From: Saxidomus purpurata
Taxonomy: Eukaryota > Mollusca > Bivalvia > Venerida > Veneridae
Assembly (NCBI GenBank): GCA_022818135.1
Contig: JAFMSR010000002.1
Span: 24,596,268 to 24,660,267, forward strand
DNA: 64,000 nt
Direction of reading: 5' to 3'
The position numbers and the translations under genes were made by a program. Below, one piece after another: positions 1 to 11,339 of this stretch; within the stretch, counting starts at the first letter, position 1, and every line of letters starts with the position of its first letter. The notes beneath the pieces are model-generated. The model worked only from the letters and a program-made list of their open reading frames with translations. It did not search any database and had not been told where the DNA came from.

Positions 1-610
1 CCCCATTCCCCTCCAAAATTAATATATATTTTTCCCCTTTTTGACAAAAAAATCCCCTAAAAATGTTGAAAAAAATCTTTGATTTATTTAATCAAGAGAT
101 GGCCAGACTTGTTATAAAAACATGTTTTCATAAATTTAAACGGTTCAGAATAATTTCTTGCAATAATTTGATACCTTACATGTGAAATAGTCGGCCGAAA
201 ATCGCCGATTTTTCGTTTGTCACCTATTTTCGCGACCCCGATTTTTGTTATTTTTTCAATGAAAACGGTGTTCCAAAGATTAAAAAAGATACCAATACAA
301 TGTTTTCAATTGAAAATAGCATTATTACTTATTATTCACATGTGTTTAAACACCAATGCTGCTAAGTTATGTTCCTGACACCAGTATTTTTATATAAAAT
401 TTTGTTATGTTTAATTCCTATGTCTTCTCTTTATATTTGGCAAAAGAATAATGTTATTAACATGCTTGATAGTTTTTGTACTTAATTACATTAGTAAACA
501 GTATATTTTATACATTTCCTAAAAAATTCCCCTTTTCTAGCAAAATGACTAAAAATTCCCCTCCTGACGGGCCCCGCCACCTTTCCCCTCAGACTGAAAA
601 AAAAACACTG
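1..610 (+). mobile_element. MITE-like element M1, copy 1 (left end outside window)
   Basis: About 600 bp that recurs inverted at 13869-14514 and direct at 15125-15779. It ends in AAAAACACTG at 610, which is the inverted counterpart of the CAGTGTTTTT end of the other copies. It carries the same internal blocks as those copies: CCCCTCCAAAAT, TTTTCGCGACCCCGATTTTT and TTCCCCTCAGACTG. No coding frame is visible, so this is a non-autonomous element. The superfamily is not assigned. Confidence 0.8.
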
Positions 611-624
611 TTACATTATGTGGA

Positions 625-781
625 AAAAAACAAAGGCCCATAATTCTGTCAAAAATGATCAAATCACAAAACCCGACAATATGCGCCAGGGCACTTGGTG
701 ACAATAATTCTGTGAAAGTTTGGTTGAAATCCCTTGAGAAGTGTAGAAGGAGTTGCGCACAGAAGAATTACATATGTGAAT
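625..781 (+). repeat. Repeat family F5 fragment
   Basis: One unit of the family seen complete at 2448-2700 and in several units at 16261-17176. Shared blocks are AAAGGCCCATAATTCTG, CAATATGCGCCAGGGCACTT and GTTGCGCACAGAAGAA. Both ends are missing here. Confidence 0.75.
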
Positions 782-2274
782 CAAAGCACTGAAAGTGCTG
801 ACAACAAGGAGTCCTCTGCAAAATTGGGCACAAGGGGGGTTTTCTTACAGACAATGAGTGATCATTTGTGTCAATTCTTCGCTAGCAGTACTTGATAATA
901 TCCGTTTATTTTTATCACAGAGCTGTAGTTCATTGATAACACATCATGTTGCATTTGTTTTTTTTTTCAAAAACACTTGCTTGAGACTTTTTGATGAAGA
1001 AAAATACAGTGCTTTTAAATTGTATATGATTATTAACCAGCTTTGTTTATGAGACATCCTTCCTTCAAGAATACGTGACACGACCTACTCAGCACTTTAA
1101 AGCTGCTCGCTCTCAGATATTTGTAAAATAAATAATGTTCTTCAAACTGTATACAATAATATATTTTATAGCAGTATACATTCTAGTCAATTATATCTGT
1201 ACAATGTCAAATGATAAAGCGTTCGAAACGTTTTTAAAATTCCAGTATAAACATATAGTGTAGCCACGGACCTATATACACATGGATTGGCAACTCTCGT
1301 ATTTTCTTATACAAGTTTAACCTATTTGTCGCAGACTGCGAGACTTTAGCATCGATGAACAATATCCGTTAAACATACCAAATACATGTACTTTTTAAGT
1401 GGACGTTTATCTCATACAACAACAATATCCTATCAGAAATCATAAAAGAAAGCATAGATCTACATTAACTTAAAAGTTTCAGCGGATTTTTGAAAACATT
1501 TCATTAAAAAAAACTAGATAAATTTTTTTACAGAATTCAAACTAATGTTTTTGTTGATTTTTCACTACCGCACCACATCGTCAGTCCGCGCGCCCCACAG
1601 TTTGATTTCATCACATTTTGTGTTGGTAAGGGGAGATAGCAACCCTTGTAAAAGGTCTATTAGCCTTACATTTAAATTTACTTTAAGAAATCCTTTGAAA
1701 AGCTAAATGTTAAACCCAGGCTTAATCTTAGAGCCTACTTTGAAACCTAAGTAGGGTACACATTCACCATTCAGATTCTATGAATGGAGGCGTTGTGAAT
1801 GAAATTGTTTTGATCACGTGAACGCAGATCTAAAGATAGACTGCATATTGATAACTTGTTTATGTATACATGTTTACGCCGTTCATCTTTTTAAAAAGAG
1901 ATATTTCTTGTTAGTACTGGCTGATATCTGAGTGAGGGAGACACTGAATAAAGTTTGTATTTCTAGTTGCTGTATTGCAGAATGAGTTTACACAGTCGAT
2001 GACATGTAAACGCTAACAGTATGCAGTGTCGGATCAGTGTACATTGCTGCCTGATGGTGTAGTAATTTAATTATTCTGAATTTTGCCTACATTAGTGTTA
2101 CAATGATTTAAAGCATTTATGTATTTATGTATATTTGGAAACGGATATGGCTTTTAACTAATTTTTAAGTCGAGATCGCAAACACGATCCCCGCGCGTTT
2201 CAACTAAAGTCGGTCTTCTTTGCAGGCGAAAGGAGAAACCTATGGCTGTTCAAATTGTCAGGGTTTGTGGGGAA
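782..2274. other. AT-rich intergenic or intronic sequence
   Basis: No exon is recognised. Positions about 1094-1260 match the left part of the TTAAAGCTGCTCGCTCT-ended MITE at 40570-40947. Positions about 1262-1320 resemble 22380-22440 (CCTATA...CATGGATTGGCAA). The cyclophilin gene runs across this stretch on the minus strand, so it is probably intron. Confidence 0.5.
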
Positions 2275-2410
2275 TATTCGTTTGACGCATGCCGGTGTAC
2301 GCCGCTCTATTCGTTTCCAACAGCCAGGATGAATTCGGCGCATTTTGAGAAATGAGGTTTGGATATACCGGCGTATCCCGGCTTACGCCGCATCCTGCGT
2401 CAAACGAATA
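2275..2410. mobile_element. Small palindromic MITE
   Basis: 136 bp with inverted ends. The left begins TATTCGTTTGACGCA and the right ends TGCGTCAAACGAATA, a perfect 15-bp match. Imperfect CGGCGTA-type pairing continues inward. It is GC-richer than its surroundings and has no coding capacity. Confidence 0.7.
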
Positions 2411-2447
2411 GGCCCTTCGCTGAGTCGTTTTCAAAATTGGCTACTAA

Positions 2448-2700
2448 AACAAGGAGTCACGTGACTCCTTGTTAAAAAAAACAAAGGGCCATAATTCTGT
2501 CAAAAATGACCAAATCACAAAACCCCGACAATATGCGCCAGGGCACTTCATGACGATACTTCTGTGAAAGTTTGGTTGAAATCCATTGAAAAATGTAGGA
2601 GGTGTTGCGCACAGAAGAAATTGTTTACGCCCGCCCACCCATCCGCCCGCCGACATACCTCAATCTAATAACCACGATTTTTCCTTCGGAAAACCTGGTT
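2448..2700 (+). mobile_element. F5 element, single-unit copy with a palindromic start
   Basis: It starts with a perfect 26-bp palindrome at 2448-2473 (half-site AACAAGGAGTCAC, with CACGTG at the centre). One F5 unit follows, then a CCGCC-rich linker at 2630-2655, and it ends with a hairpin around TTCCTTCGGAAAA to AACCTGGTT. The open frame 2444-2656 on the minus strand lies within it and is not a gene. Confidence 0.7.
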
Positions 2701-2774
2701 AAAAATTTATCTAAAATATTAGCTTGCTAATCAAGAGTTCTTAAATTGATGGGTACAGACACCAATTAACAATT

Positions 2775-3985
2775 ACAAGAGGGCCATGATGGCCCTTTAT
2801 CACTCACCCGAGTACAACTGCTTTTCACGAAGTTGCTAGAAATCATCGAAACAACCTTTCTGACAAATTTCCAAGATATTTGGGCTGAAAATGTTACCTC
2901 TAGAGTGTTAACAAGGTTTTTCCATATTTGGGCTCTGTGACCTAGTTTTTGACCCCAGATGACCCATATTCGAACTTGAGCTAGAAATCATAGAAACAAC
3001 CTTTCTGACAAATTTCCAGGATATTTGGGCTGAAAATGTAACCTCTAAGAGTGTTAACAAGGTTTTTCCACATTTGGGCTCTGTGACCTAGTTTTTGACC
3101 CCAGATGACCCATATTCGAACTTGAGCTAGAATCATCAAAACAACCTTTCCGACAAATTTCCAGGATATTTGGGCTGAAAATGCTTCCTCTAGAGTGTTA
3201 AGGTTTTTCCAGATTTGGGTTGTATGACCTAGTTTTTGACCCCAGATGACCCATATTCGAACTTGAGCTAGAAATCATCGAAACAACCTTTCTGACAAAT
3301 TTCAAGGATATCTGGGCTGAAAATGTAACATCTAGAGTGTTAACAAGGTTTTTCCATATTTGGGCTCTGTGACGTAGGTTTTGACCCCAGATGACCCATA
3401 TTTGAACTTGGGCTAGAAATCATCGAAACAACCTTTCTGACATATTTCCAGGATATTTGGGCTGAAAATGTTACCTCTAGAGTGTTATCAAGGTTTTTCC
3501 ATATTCAAGCTGTGTGACCTAGTTTTTGACCGCAGATGACCCATATTCGAACTTGAGCTAGAAATCATCTTAACCTTTCTGACAAATTTCCAGGATATTT
3601 GGGCTGAAAATGTTACCTCTAGTGTGTAAACAAGGTTTTTACAGGGAACATTCTGAGCAAGTTTGATGAAAATTGTGACCCAGGTGAACTGTAGTGCATT
3701 ATCAAGGAAAATCAAACTATGGTCATTGTGCCCTTGACCCACTGACCCCAAAAAATATAGGGATCATCTACATGTTGCAGGAAACCTTCTGGGCAAATCT
3801 AATGCAAGTTGAAAGAAAATTAAGACCTGTAGAGTGCTAATCAGAGGTCACTGTGACCTTGACCTTTTACCCACTGACCCCAAAAATAGGGAACATCTAC
3901 ACGTTGTAGGGATCCATATTAGCAAGGTTCATCAAACTCAAATGAATATTTCAAACTGTAGAGCGTTATCAAGAGTAAGTTCGGT
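2775..3985 (+). mobile_element. Family A tandem-core element, composite with an F6-like tail
   Basis: It starts with ACAAGAGGGCCATGATGGCC, whose 15-bp GGGCCATGATGGCCC part is a palindrome. Six or so units of about 145 bp follow, marked by GAGCTAGAAATCATC, TTTCCAGGATATTTGGGC and GTTTTTGACCCCAGATGACC. The last 350 bp switch to units with GTGACCTTGACC and CCCACTGACCCC. The usual end hairpin is absent, so the 3' end is truncated or exchanged. Confidence 0.8.
3845..3859. promoter_or_regulatory. Perfect palindromic ERE-type motif inside a repeat
   Basis: AGGTCACTGTGACCT matches the consensus AGGTCAnnnTGACCT bound by steroid-type nuclear receptors. The match is seen directly. Function is not shown, and the motif belongs to the repeat rather than to a known promoter. 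Confidence 0.4.
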
Positions 3986-4260
3986 ACCATACTTACCAGG
4001 CTGTTTCTGCTGTACAGAGGAAAAACTGTGAACCATTCGTGTTTTTACCAGCATTTGCCATTGAAAGAGTACCTGAAAACATTTGTTCATTATTTCACAA
4101 AATCAAATTATCAATACCATGTATCATTGGTTTTTTTTGCGTGTCTAATTTTCGCTATATTCACGAGCAGAGAACATCGTGAACTTTAGAATCAGTGAAA
4201 ATTTAGTAGAACATTTCGCGAAATTGTTCCTACCATCAGTTTGCATACTGGCGTAAACAT
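3986..4260. other. No gene seen
   Basis: Short unique sequence between two family A elements. No exon, hairpin or repeat is recognised. Confidence 0.5.
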
Positions 4261-5925
4261 AACAAGAGGGCCATCATGGCCCTTTATCGCTCACCCAAGT
4301 ACAACTGCTTTTAACAAAGTTGCTAGAAATTATAGAAATAACCTTTCTGACAAATTTTTCGGATATTTGGGCTGAAAATGTTACCTCTAGAGTGTTAACA
4401 AGGTTTTTCCACATTTGGGCTCTGTGACCTAGTTTTTGACCCCAGATGACCCATATTCGAACTTGAGCTAGAAATCATAGAAACAACCTTTCTGAGAAAT
4501 TTCCAGGATATTTGGGCTGAAAATGTTACCTCTAGAGTGTTAACAAAGTTTTTCCATATTTGGGTTCTGTGACCTAGCTTTTGACCCCAGATGACCCATA
4601 TTGAAACTTGAGCTAGAAATCATCGAAACAACCTTTCCGACATATTTCCAGGATATTTGGGCTGAAAATGTAACATCTAGAGTGTTAACAAGGTTTTTCC
4701 ACATTTGGGTTCTGTGACCTAGTTTTTGACCCCAGATGACCCATATTCGAACTTGAGCTAATCAAAACATCCTTTCCGACAAATTTCCAGGATATTTGGG
4801 CTGAAAATGTTACCTCTAGAGTGTTAACAAGGTTTTTCCATATTTGGACTCTGTGACCTAGTTTTTGACCCCAGATGACCCATACTCGAACTTGAGCTAG
4901 AAATCATCGAAACACCCTTTCTGACAAATTTCAAGGGTATCTGGGCTGAAAATGTAACATCTAAAGTGTTAAGAAGGTTTTTCCACATTTGGGCTCTGCA
5001 ACCTAGTTTTTGACCCCAGATGACCCATATTCGAACTTGAGCTAGAAATCATCAAAACATCCTTTCCGACAAATTTCCAGGATATTTGGGCTGAAAATGT
5101 TACCTCTAGAGTGTAAACAAGGTTTTTCCATATTTGGGCTCTGTGACCTAGTTTTTGACCCCAGATGACCCATATTCGAACTTGAGCTAGAAATCATCAA
5201 AACAACCTTTCTGACAAATTTCAAGGGTATCTGGGCTGAAAATGTAACATCTAAAGTGTTAACAAGGTTTTTCCATATTTAGGCTCTGTGACCTAGTTTT
5301 TGACCCCAGATGACCCATATTCGAACTTGAGCTAGAAATCATCGAAACAACCTTTCTGACATATTTCCAGGATATTTGGGCTGAAAATGTGACCGCTAGA
5401 GTGTTAACAAGGTTTTTCCATATTTGGGCTCTGTGACCTAGTTTTTGACCCCAGATGACCCATATTCGAACTTGAGCTAGAAATCATCTTAATTAACAAC
5501 CTTTCTGACAAATTTCCAGGATATTTGGACTGAAAATGTTACCTCTAGAGTGTTAACAAGGTTTTTCCATATTTGGGCTGTGTGACCTAGTTTTTGACCC
5601 CAGGTGACCCATATTAATACCTGAGCTAGAAATCAACCAAACAACCTTTCTGACAAATTGCCAGGATATTTGGACTGAAACAGTAGCCTCTAGAGCCTTA
5701 ACAAGATTTTTCTATTTTTGGGTCATGTGACATAGTTTTTCATCCGAGATTACCCATATTCGAACTCGTCCGAGTAATAACTGGGACAAACATCCTAACC
5801 AAGTTTTGTGACAATTGAGGCAAAAATGTGACCACTAGAGTGTTAACGAACTAATTGTGGACGGACGACGGACATTCATCGATCCTAAAAGCTCACCCTG
5901 AGCCAGCTCTGGTGAGCTAAAAATC
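4261..5925 (+). mobile_element. Family A tandem-core element, complete copy
   Basis: The most complete A copy in the window. It has AACAAGAGGGCCATCATGGC at the start and about ten core units. GAGCTAGAAATC recurs every 145 bp, with one 139-bp unit. The GGACGGACGACGGAC linker lies at 5850-5875 and the end hairpin AGCTCACC...GGTGAGCT at about 5889-5919. A 145-bp period is not a multiple of three, so no long reading frame persists. The start hairpin, tandem core and end hairpin resemble bivalve 'pearl/CvA' elements, thought to be non-autonomous Helentron-type repeats; that assignment is inference. Confidence 0.85.
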
Positions 5926-6320
5926 AATACGCTGTAATGTTTGATATCATAATCAATATCGCGAGTTGCAATAATTACATGTATATGTGGGTATGATTCT
6001 TGACTTCATCCCTATTTGTTTTCATGTTATTACATGATTAGCACGTATCAGGATGTGTTAAATACTAACCTCTAAAGATAATTAAGCATTAAAACAGTTG
6101 AAACCTGTAAAACTATCTCCGCGAAAGTGCAAAAGTCATTATCGATGCGCCATAAATACCATTCATTCAGTGAACATACATGATGTTTTACTATTAATTG
6201 TTTAGTTTAGCAAACAAATAAAACAACCAGAGCAGTTTGGGATTCCGGTTTATAGCACTGTCACACAGTGTTTTCCCTTTATTAATAAAACAATGTCATG
6301 GTAAAATTCACCCTTAGTTA
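5926..6320. other. No gene seen
   Basis: AT-rich, apparently unique sequence between two repeats. No exon or motif is supported. Confidence 0.5.
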
Positions 6321-7283
6321 AACAAGAGGGCCAAGATAGCCCTATATCGCTCACCTTGGTACAAGGCCACTTGCCTGGTGGAAGATCACTAGATAATGTT
6401 ATATACCAAATAAGTTTTCCTAAATACGCCTTTGTAAAACAAATGACCCCCGGGCAAGGTCAATTTTGACCCCAGGGGCATAATTTGAACAAACTTTAAA
6501 GAGGTCTACTAGGCAATGCTACATGCCAAATATCTAAGCTCTAGGCCTTGTGGTTTCATAGAAGAAGATTTTTAAAGTTTTTCCTATATATTCCTATGCA
6601 AAACTAAGTGACCCCCTGGGCGGGGTCAATTTTGACCCGGGGCTCATAATTTGAACAATATTGGTAGAGGTCCACTAGCCAATGCTACATGCCAAATATC
6701 TAAGCTCTAGGCTTTGTGGTTACAGAGAAGAAGATTTTTTAAGTTTTTCCTATATATTCCTATGCAAAACTAAGTGACCCCCGGTGCGGGGTCAATTTTG
6801 ACCCGGGGCTCATAATTTGAAAAATCTTGGTAGAGGTCTACTAGACAATGCTACATGCCAAATATCTTAGCTCTAGGCCTTGTGGTTTCATAGAAGAAGA
6901 TTTTTAGTTTTCCCTATATATGCCTATGCAAAAACTAAGGGCCCACCGGGCTGGGTCAATTTTGACCCGGGGGTCATAATTTGAACAATCTTGGTAGAGG
7001 TCCACTAGACAATGCTACATGCCAAATATCTAAGCTCTAGGCCTTGTGGTTTCAGAGAAGAAGATTTTTAAAGTTTTTCCTATTTGTTGCCATAGCAACC
7101 AGAGTTCTGCATGGAATGGAATTCTTTGAACAATTTTGGTAGAGCTTCATGCAAGGAACATTCCTGCATAGTTTTATCAACATTGGCCTAGAGGTTTCAG
7201 AGGAGATGTCATTTGAATCAAAATGTTGACGGACGACGGACAATCATTGATCAGAAAAGCTCACCCTGGCGTAGCCTGGTGAC
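6321..7283 (+). mobile_element. Family B tandem-core element
   Basis: Same termini as family A: AACAAGAGGGCC with a GGCC...GGCC hairpin at the start, and AAAAGCTCACC...GGTGAC at the end. The core is different, with a period of about 166 bp marked by AATGCTACATGCCAAATATC and GGGGTCAATTTTGACCC. The linker TTGACGGACGACGGACAA precedes the end hairpin. Confidence 0.85.
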
Positions 7284-8054
7284 CAAAAACGCGAAAATCA
7301 AAATCAACTTTTTAAATTGCTCAAATTAGATTCGCTCAAATTTAAACAGGACCCAAATCACGAAATATGATGTACGCAAAAAAAACCTGATATACGGTAT
7401 GTTCTTTGCAACAAGATACTATAATCAAAACAAGAGGGCCATGATGACCCTTTATTGCTCAACGGAGTATCATTGCATTTTAAAATAACAAAGTAGGTTC
7501 AAAGGTCACAATCAGTAACACAAAGGAACTTTGGAAAAAAAGTTTGAAAAACTGCACAAATGGTCAAATTTCATCTCTCTAGCTTGAAAAACAACAACAG
7601 CTGTCAGGAAGACAGCATACTTGACTATTCTCAATATTTGCTAATAAAACAGAACTTCTGCAAGTAAATAGCAAAAACAAAACTCTGCCGAGTCTCTAAG
7701 TATAGATAGAAAACTGTAATCATCCAAAAAACCAATAGCAGAAAGGGTCAATTTAAACCTGGGGGTAATGATTTGAACAATCTTGGTAAAGGTCCACTGG
7801 GCCAGGGTTCTCATTAATAGGCGTATGGCCGTAAATTACCCCCAAAACTATTCTCATACGCAGAGAATTTAAACCACAAATTATTATTAAAACATTAGTA
7901 AGCCAGACTTCCAAATTATTTTGAAAATACCTTGAGCGTATTTACTATATGTGCAATGTGATCAATACATGATCAAAGTGTCAACATTTCTGCTAATTGC
8001 CAAGTGTTAACAGAGTCACGCCCCTCAAATGCCATCAAATGTTTTCCTTTGATT

Positions 8055-8067
8055 TGACCTGTGACCT
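8055..8067 (-). promoter_or_regulatory. Perfect DR1 nuclear-receptor motif in a repeat
   Basis: TGACCTGTGACCT reads AGGTCACAGGTCA on the minus strand, two consensus half-sites spaced by one base. This is the class of site used by RXR/HNF4/PPAR-type receptors. Function is untested. Confidence 0.35.
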
Positions 8068-8112
8068 AATTCTTGACACCAGATGACCCATATTCGAACT
8101 CAAACTTAATTT

Positions 8113-9125
8113 AACAAGAGCCATGTTACACATGGTTAATCCCCCCGCCAGGAAGAAGTTACCTGAAGGTTGTACTTTCGTACATTTTACTTGGTGAGAG
8201 GAAATCCTTAAAAAGCCGTATAGTTATGGTCATGCTGAGTACAGTTTTCAAGTAAGTGGAAAAAGAATAACGCAATGAAGAGAAGGTTTGCAAAATTATA
8301 TTAATGTTTATTATCAGTATAGGTATGATATTTTTCTATTTGACTAAAAGTAGGCAAGGTAGAGTTGTTGTTCTTGCACACTGCACTTCTTACCAATGTG
8401 CTATGTCAGTGTATTAAGTTTGAAGAAAATCGCTCAAGTACTTTTGGAGTTATGCTCTTGAATTTTTTTTTCAAGTAAATCTGATAAAGGGGAATAACTC
8501 TAAAAGTAGGCAAGGTAGAGTTATTGTTCTTACACACTGCACTTCCTACCAATGTGCTATGTCAGTGTATTAAGTCTGAAGTAAATCGCTCAAGTACTTT
8601 TGGAGTTATGCTCTGAACAAAACTTTTAAAGTAAATCTGATAAAGGGGAATAACTCTAACTTGCACACTGCACTTCCTACCAATGTGCTATGTCAGTGTA
8701 TTAAGTTTGAAGAAAATCGCTCAAGTACTTTTGGAGTTATGCTTCGGACCAAGTTTTTCAAGTAAATCTGATAAAGGGGAATAACTCTAAAAGTATGCAA
8801 GGTAGAGTTACTGTTCTTGCACACTGCACTTCCTACCAATGTGCTACGTCAGTGTATTAAGTTTGAAGTAAATCCCTCAAGTACTTTTGGAGTTATGCTC
8901 TGAACAAAACTTTTAAAGTAGTTCTGATAAAGGGGAATAACTCTCAAAATAGGCAAGGTAGAGTTATTGTTCTTACACACTGCACTTCCTCTCAATGTGC
9001 TCTGTCAGTGTATGAAGTTTGAAGAAAATTCCTCAAGTACTTTTGGGAGTTATGCTCCGGACAAAATTGGGACGGACGGACGGAGACCATTTCTAATATC
9101 CCCTTCGCTTTTGGCTGGGGGAAAA
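8113..9125 (+). mobile_element. Family F4 tandem-core element, nested insertion
   Basis: It starts AACAAGAGCCATGTTACACATGG (start hairpin). Five units of 156 bp follow (one is 131 bp), marked by GCACACTGCACTTCCTACC, AAGTACTTTTGGAGTTATGC and ATAAAGGGGAATAACTC. It ends with a GGGACGGACGGACGGA linker and ATATCCCCTTCGC...GGGGG. It sits precisely inside another element and no target duplication is visible. Confidence 0.8.
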
Positions 9126-9412
9126 ATCAAGGCAATCATTCTGACTAACTTTCATGCAAACCCAGTGAAAAATGTAATCTCTACTGCATACACAAGGTTT
9201 TTTTATGATTTGACCCTGTGACCTAGTTTTTGACCCTAGATGACCCATATTCATACTTTACCTTAATTTCATCAAGGCAGTCTTTATGAAGATCCAGCGA
9301 AAAATGCAGCCTCTTTTGCATACAAATGGTTAAGTGTGGACAGACAAACAGATGACAGACACCAAGCGTTCACAATAACTCATCTTGAGCACTTTGTGCT
9401 CAGGTGAGCCAA

Positions 9413-9778
9413 CAAGAGGACAGGTTGGCCCTGGATAGTTCACCTGGCTACCATTGGCTATAATACAAGGTATACAATGGCAGAAAAGGTCAATTTTGCC
9501 CTTGGGGTCCAAAATTCAGCAATCTTCATTGAGGTCCACTAAGGCAATGACACTATCCAAATATCTAAGCTCTCAGCCTTGCAGTTTCAGAGAAGGAATT
9601 TTCTAAAGTATTCCTATAGAAATCTACGTAGAGTTCTGAAAGAAATCTATGTAAAGTTAAGTGTAGCCTTGGGCAGGGTCAATTTATACCCGTGGGTCAG
9701 TGTTTTGTCCCTTTTACAAAGCCAAAATCTATTTATTTTGCACAAAATTTCGAGGAAAATTTCACAATTGAGTTCTTA
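9413..9778 (+). repeat. Family B fragment, 3'-truncated
   Basis: It begins AACAAGAGGACAGGTTGGCCC directly after the previous element. It continues with B phrases (CCACTAAGGCAATGACAC, ATATCTAAGCTCTCAGCC) and stops without an end hairpin where the next element begins. Confidence 0.7.
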
Positions 9779-10853
9779 AAACAAGAGGGCCATGATGGCC
9801 CTGTATCGCTCACCTGTCTACCATTGGCAAAAATAAAAAGGTTATTAATAGCAGAAAGGATCAATTTTTACCTTTGGCTCATGATATCCTCTTAATAAGC
9901 CTATGTAAAAACAAAAGACCCCCCCCCCCCCAGGCAGGGTTAATTTTGACCCTGAGGTCAGGATTTGAACAATCTTGGTAGAGAGTCAATTATTGCCACA
10001 TGCTGAATATCTAAGCTCTAGACCTCATTATTTTGCTGTCTGATCATGATCTGCACTGTTGGCTATTCATTTTTTTGCTGTCTGATCATGATCTGCACTG
10101 TAAGCTATTCATTGTATGTTGGCTGGTCATGATCTGCACTGTCAGCTTTTTATTTTTTGCTGTCTGATCATGATCTGCACTGTTTGCTATGCATTATTTA
10201 GCTGTCTGATCATGATCTGCACTTTCATAATTTAGCTGTCTGATCATGATCTGCACTTTCATTATTTTGCTGTCTGATTATGATCTGCACTTTCTGACAA
10301 ATTTCAAGGATATCTGGGCTGAAAATGTAACATCTAGAGTGTTAACAAGAGTTTTTCCATATTTGGGCTGTGACCTAGTTTTTGACCCCAGATGACCCAT
10401 ATTCGAACTTGGGCTAGAAATCAACTCAACAACCTTTCTGACAAATTTCCAGGATATTTGGCCTGAAAATGTTACCTCTAGAGTGTTAACAAGGTTTTTC
10501 CATATTTGGGCTGTGTGACCTAGTTTTTGACCCCAGGTGACCCATATTAAAACTTGAGCTAGAAATAGAAGCAACCTTTCTGACAAATTGCCAGGATATT
10601 TGGACTGAAACAGTAGCCTCTAGAGCCTTAACAAGATTTTTCTATTTCTGGGCTCTGTGACCTAGTTTTTGACCCCAGATGACCCATATTCGAACTCGTC
10701 CGAGTAATTACTGGGACAAACATCCTGACCAAGTTTCGTGACAATTGAGGAAAAAATGTGACCACTAGAGCGTTAATGAACTAAATGTGGACGGACGACG
10801 GACATTCATCGATCCTAATAGCTCACCCTGAGCCAGCTCACGTGAGCTAAAAA
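9779..10853 (+). mobile_element. Chimeric B-start / minisatellite / A-core element
   Basis: The first 500 bp match 63052-63665, with the same AACAAGAGGGCCATGATGGCCC start and the same run of C's near 9920. At about 10292, in the middle of a minisatellite unit, the sequence switches to a family A core (CTTTCTGACAAATTTCAAGG). It then finishes as a normal A element with the GGACGGACGACGGAC linker and end hairpin. Confidence 0.75.
10030..10293 (+). repeat. Minisatellite of about 40 bp (CTGATCATGATCTGCACT)
   Basis: About seven imperfect units of 30-41 bp built round TGCTGTCTGATCATGATC and TGCACT, spaced by variable ATTCATT stretches. The same array with more units is at 63297-63665. Confidence 0.85.
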
Positions 10854-11153
10854 TGTACATTGGACTTTTTGTGCGAGCGTTATTGTTAATTCAACAGCAT
10901 TCTCAGTAACTCTTATAAACGCATATTTGTTTGCATACTTTTTGCAAACAGAAGCTTTGCAATTCCATAGAACACACTGCATTATCGGGAAATTCGTTTT
11001 GGCGATGTTTTCTTTTTGCTACCTTTACAGAAATACTAAGATACCTATAACGGATCCAAATATTCAGAGGTCTGAACAAATTTGGATATTCGGATATTTG
11101 TTGCCATCCCTTGCCTATTTACTTACATTTGCAAAATCCTCAAAACTAAATAC
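10854..11153. other. Cyclophilin intron 3, part
   Basis: No feature is recognised other than the splice donor of cyclophilin exon 3 at its right edge (GTATTTAG on the minus strand). Confidence 0.5.
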
Positions 11154-11339
11154 CTGATCCAGTATGTTTCAGGGTGAAGTTCTCATCAGCAAATTTCTCT
11201 CCATAGATGCTCTTGCCACCAGTTCCATTATGATTTGTAAAGTCACCCCCCTGGCACATAAACCCAGGAATCACACGATGGAAAGAGCTGCCTTTGAATC
11301 CGAATCCTTTCTCGCCTGTACACAGAGCACGGAAGTTCT
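11154..11339 (-). CDS. PPIA: Cyclophilin A exon 3 (catalytic core)
   Basis: 186 nt between acceptor CCTTTCAG and donor GGATCAG|GTATTT. It encodes [17 protein letters not shown], then [16 protein letters not shown], then [18 protein letters not shown] and KHTGS. The reading enters and leaves in phase 1. GC content is clearly higher than in the flanks. Confidence 0.95.

Larger units (their letters stand above)
7429..9412 (+). mobile_element. Mosaic A/B-type element split by a nested F4 element
   Basis: It begins AACAAGAGGGCCATGATGACC and shows degenerate core units with the A phrase GATGACCCATATTC. It is interrupted at 8112/9126 by an F4 element and resumes with ATCAAGGCAATCATTCTGAC. The uninterrupted version of the junction is visible in its own next unit at about 9262-9285 (CCTTAATTTCATCAAGGC). 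It ends with a linker (GGACAGACAAACAGATGACAG) and an end hairpin GAGCAC...GTGCTC. Confidence 0.7.

Noticed and set aside
10030..10293. CRISPR-like array (also 63297-63665)
   Set aside because: Eukaryotic minisatellite. Units are contiguous, spacers are not unique, and no cas genes are present.
1..11153. Last exon of cyclophilin within the window
   Set aside because: I looked on the minus strand for the [14 protein letters not shown] and WLDGKHVVFG blocks and did not find them, so the gene must continue beyond the left edge.
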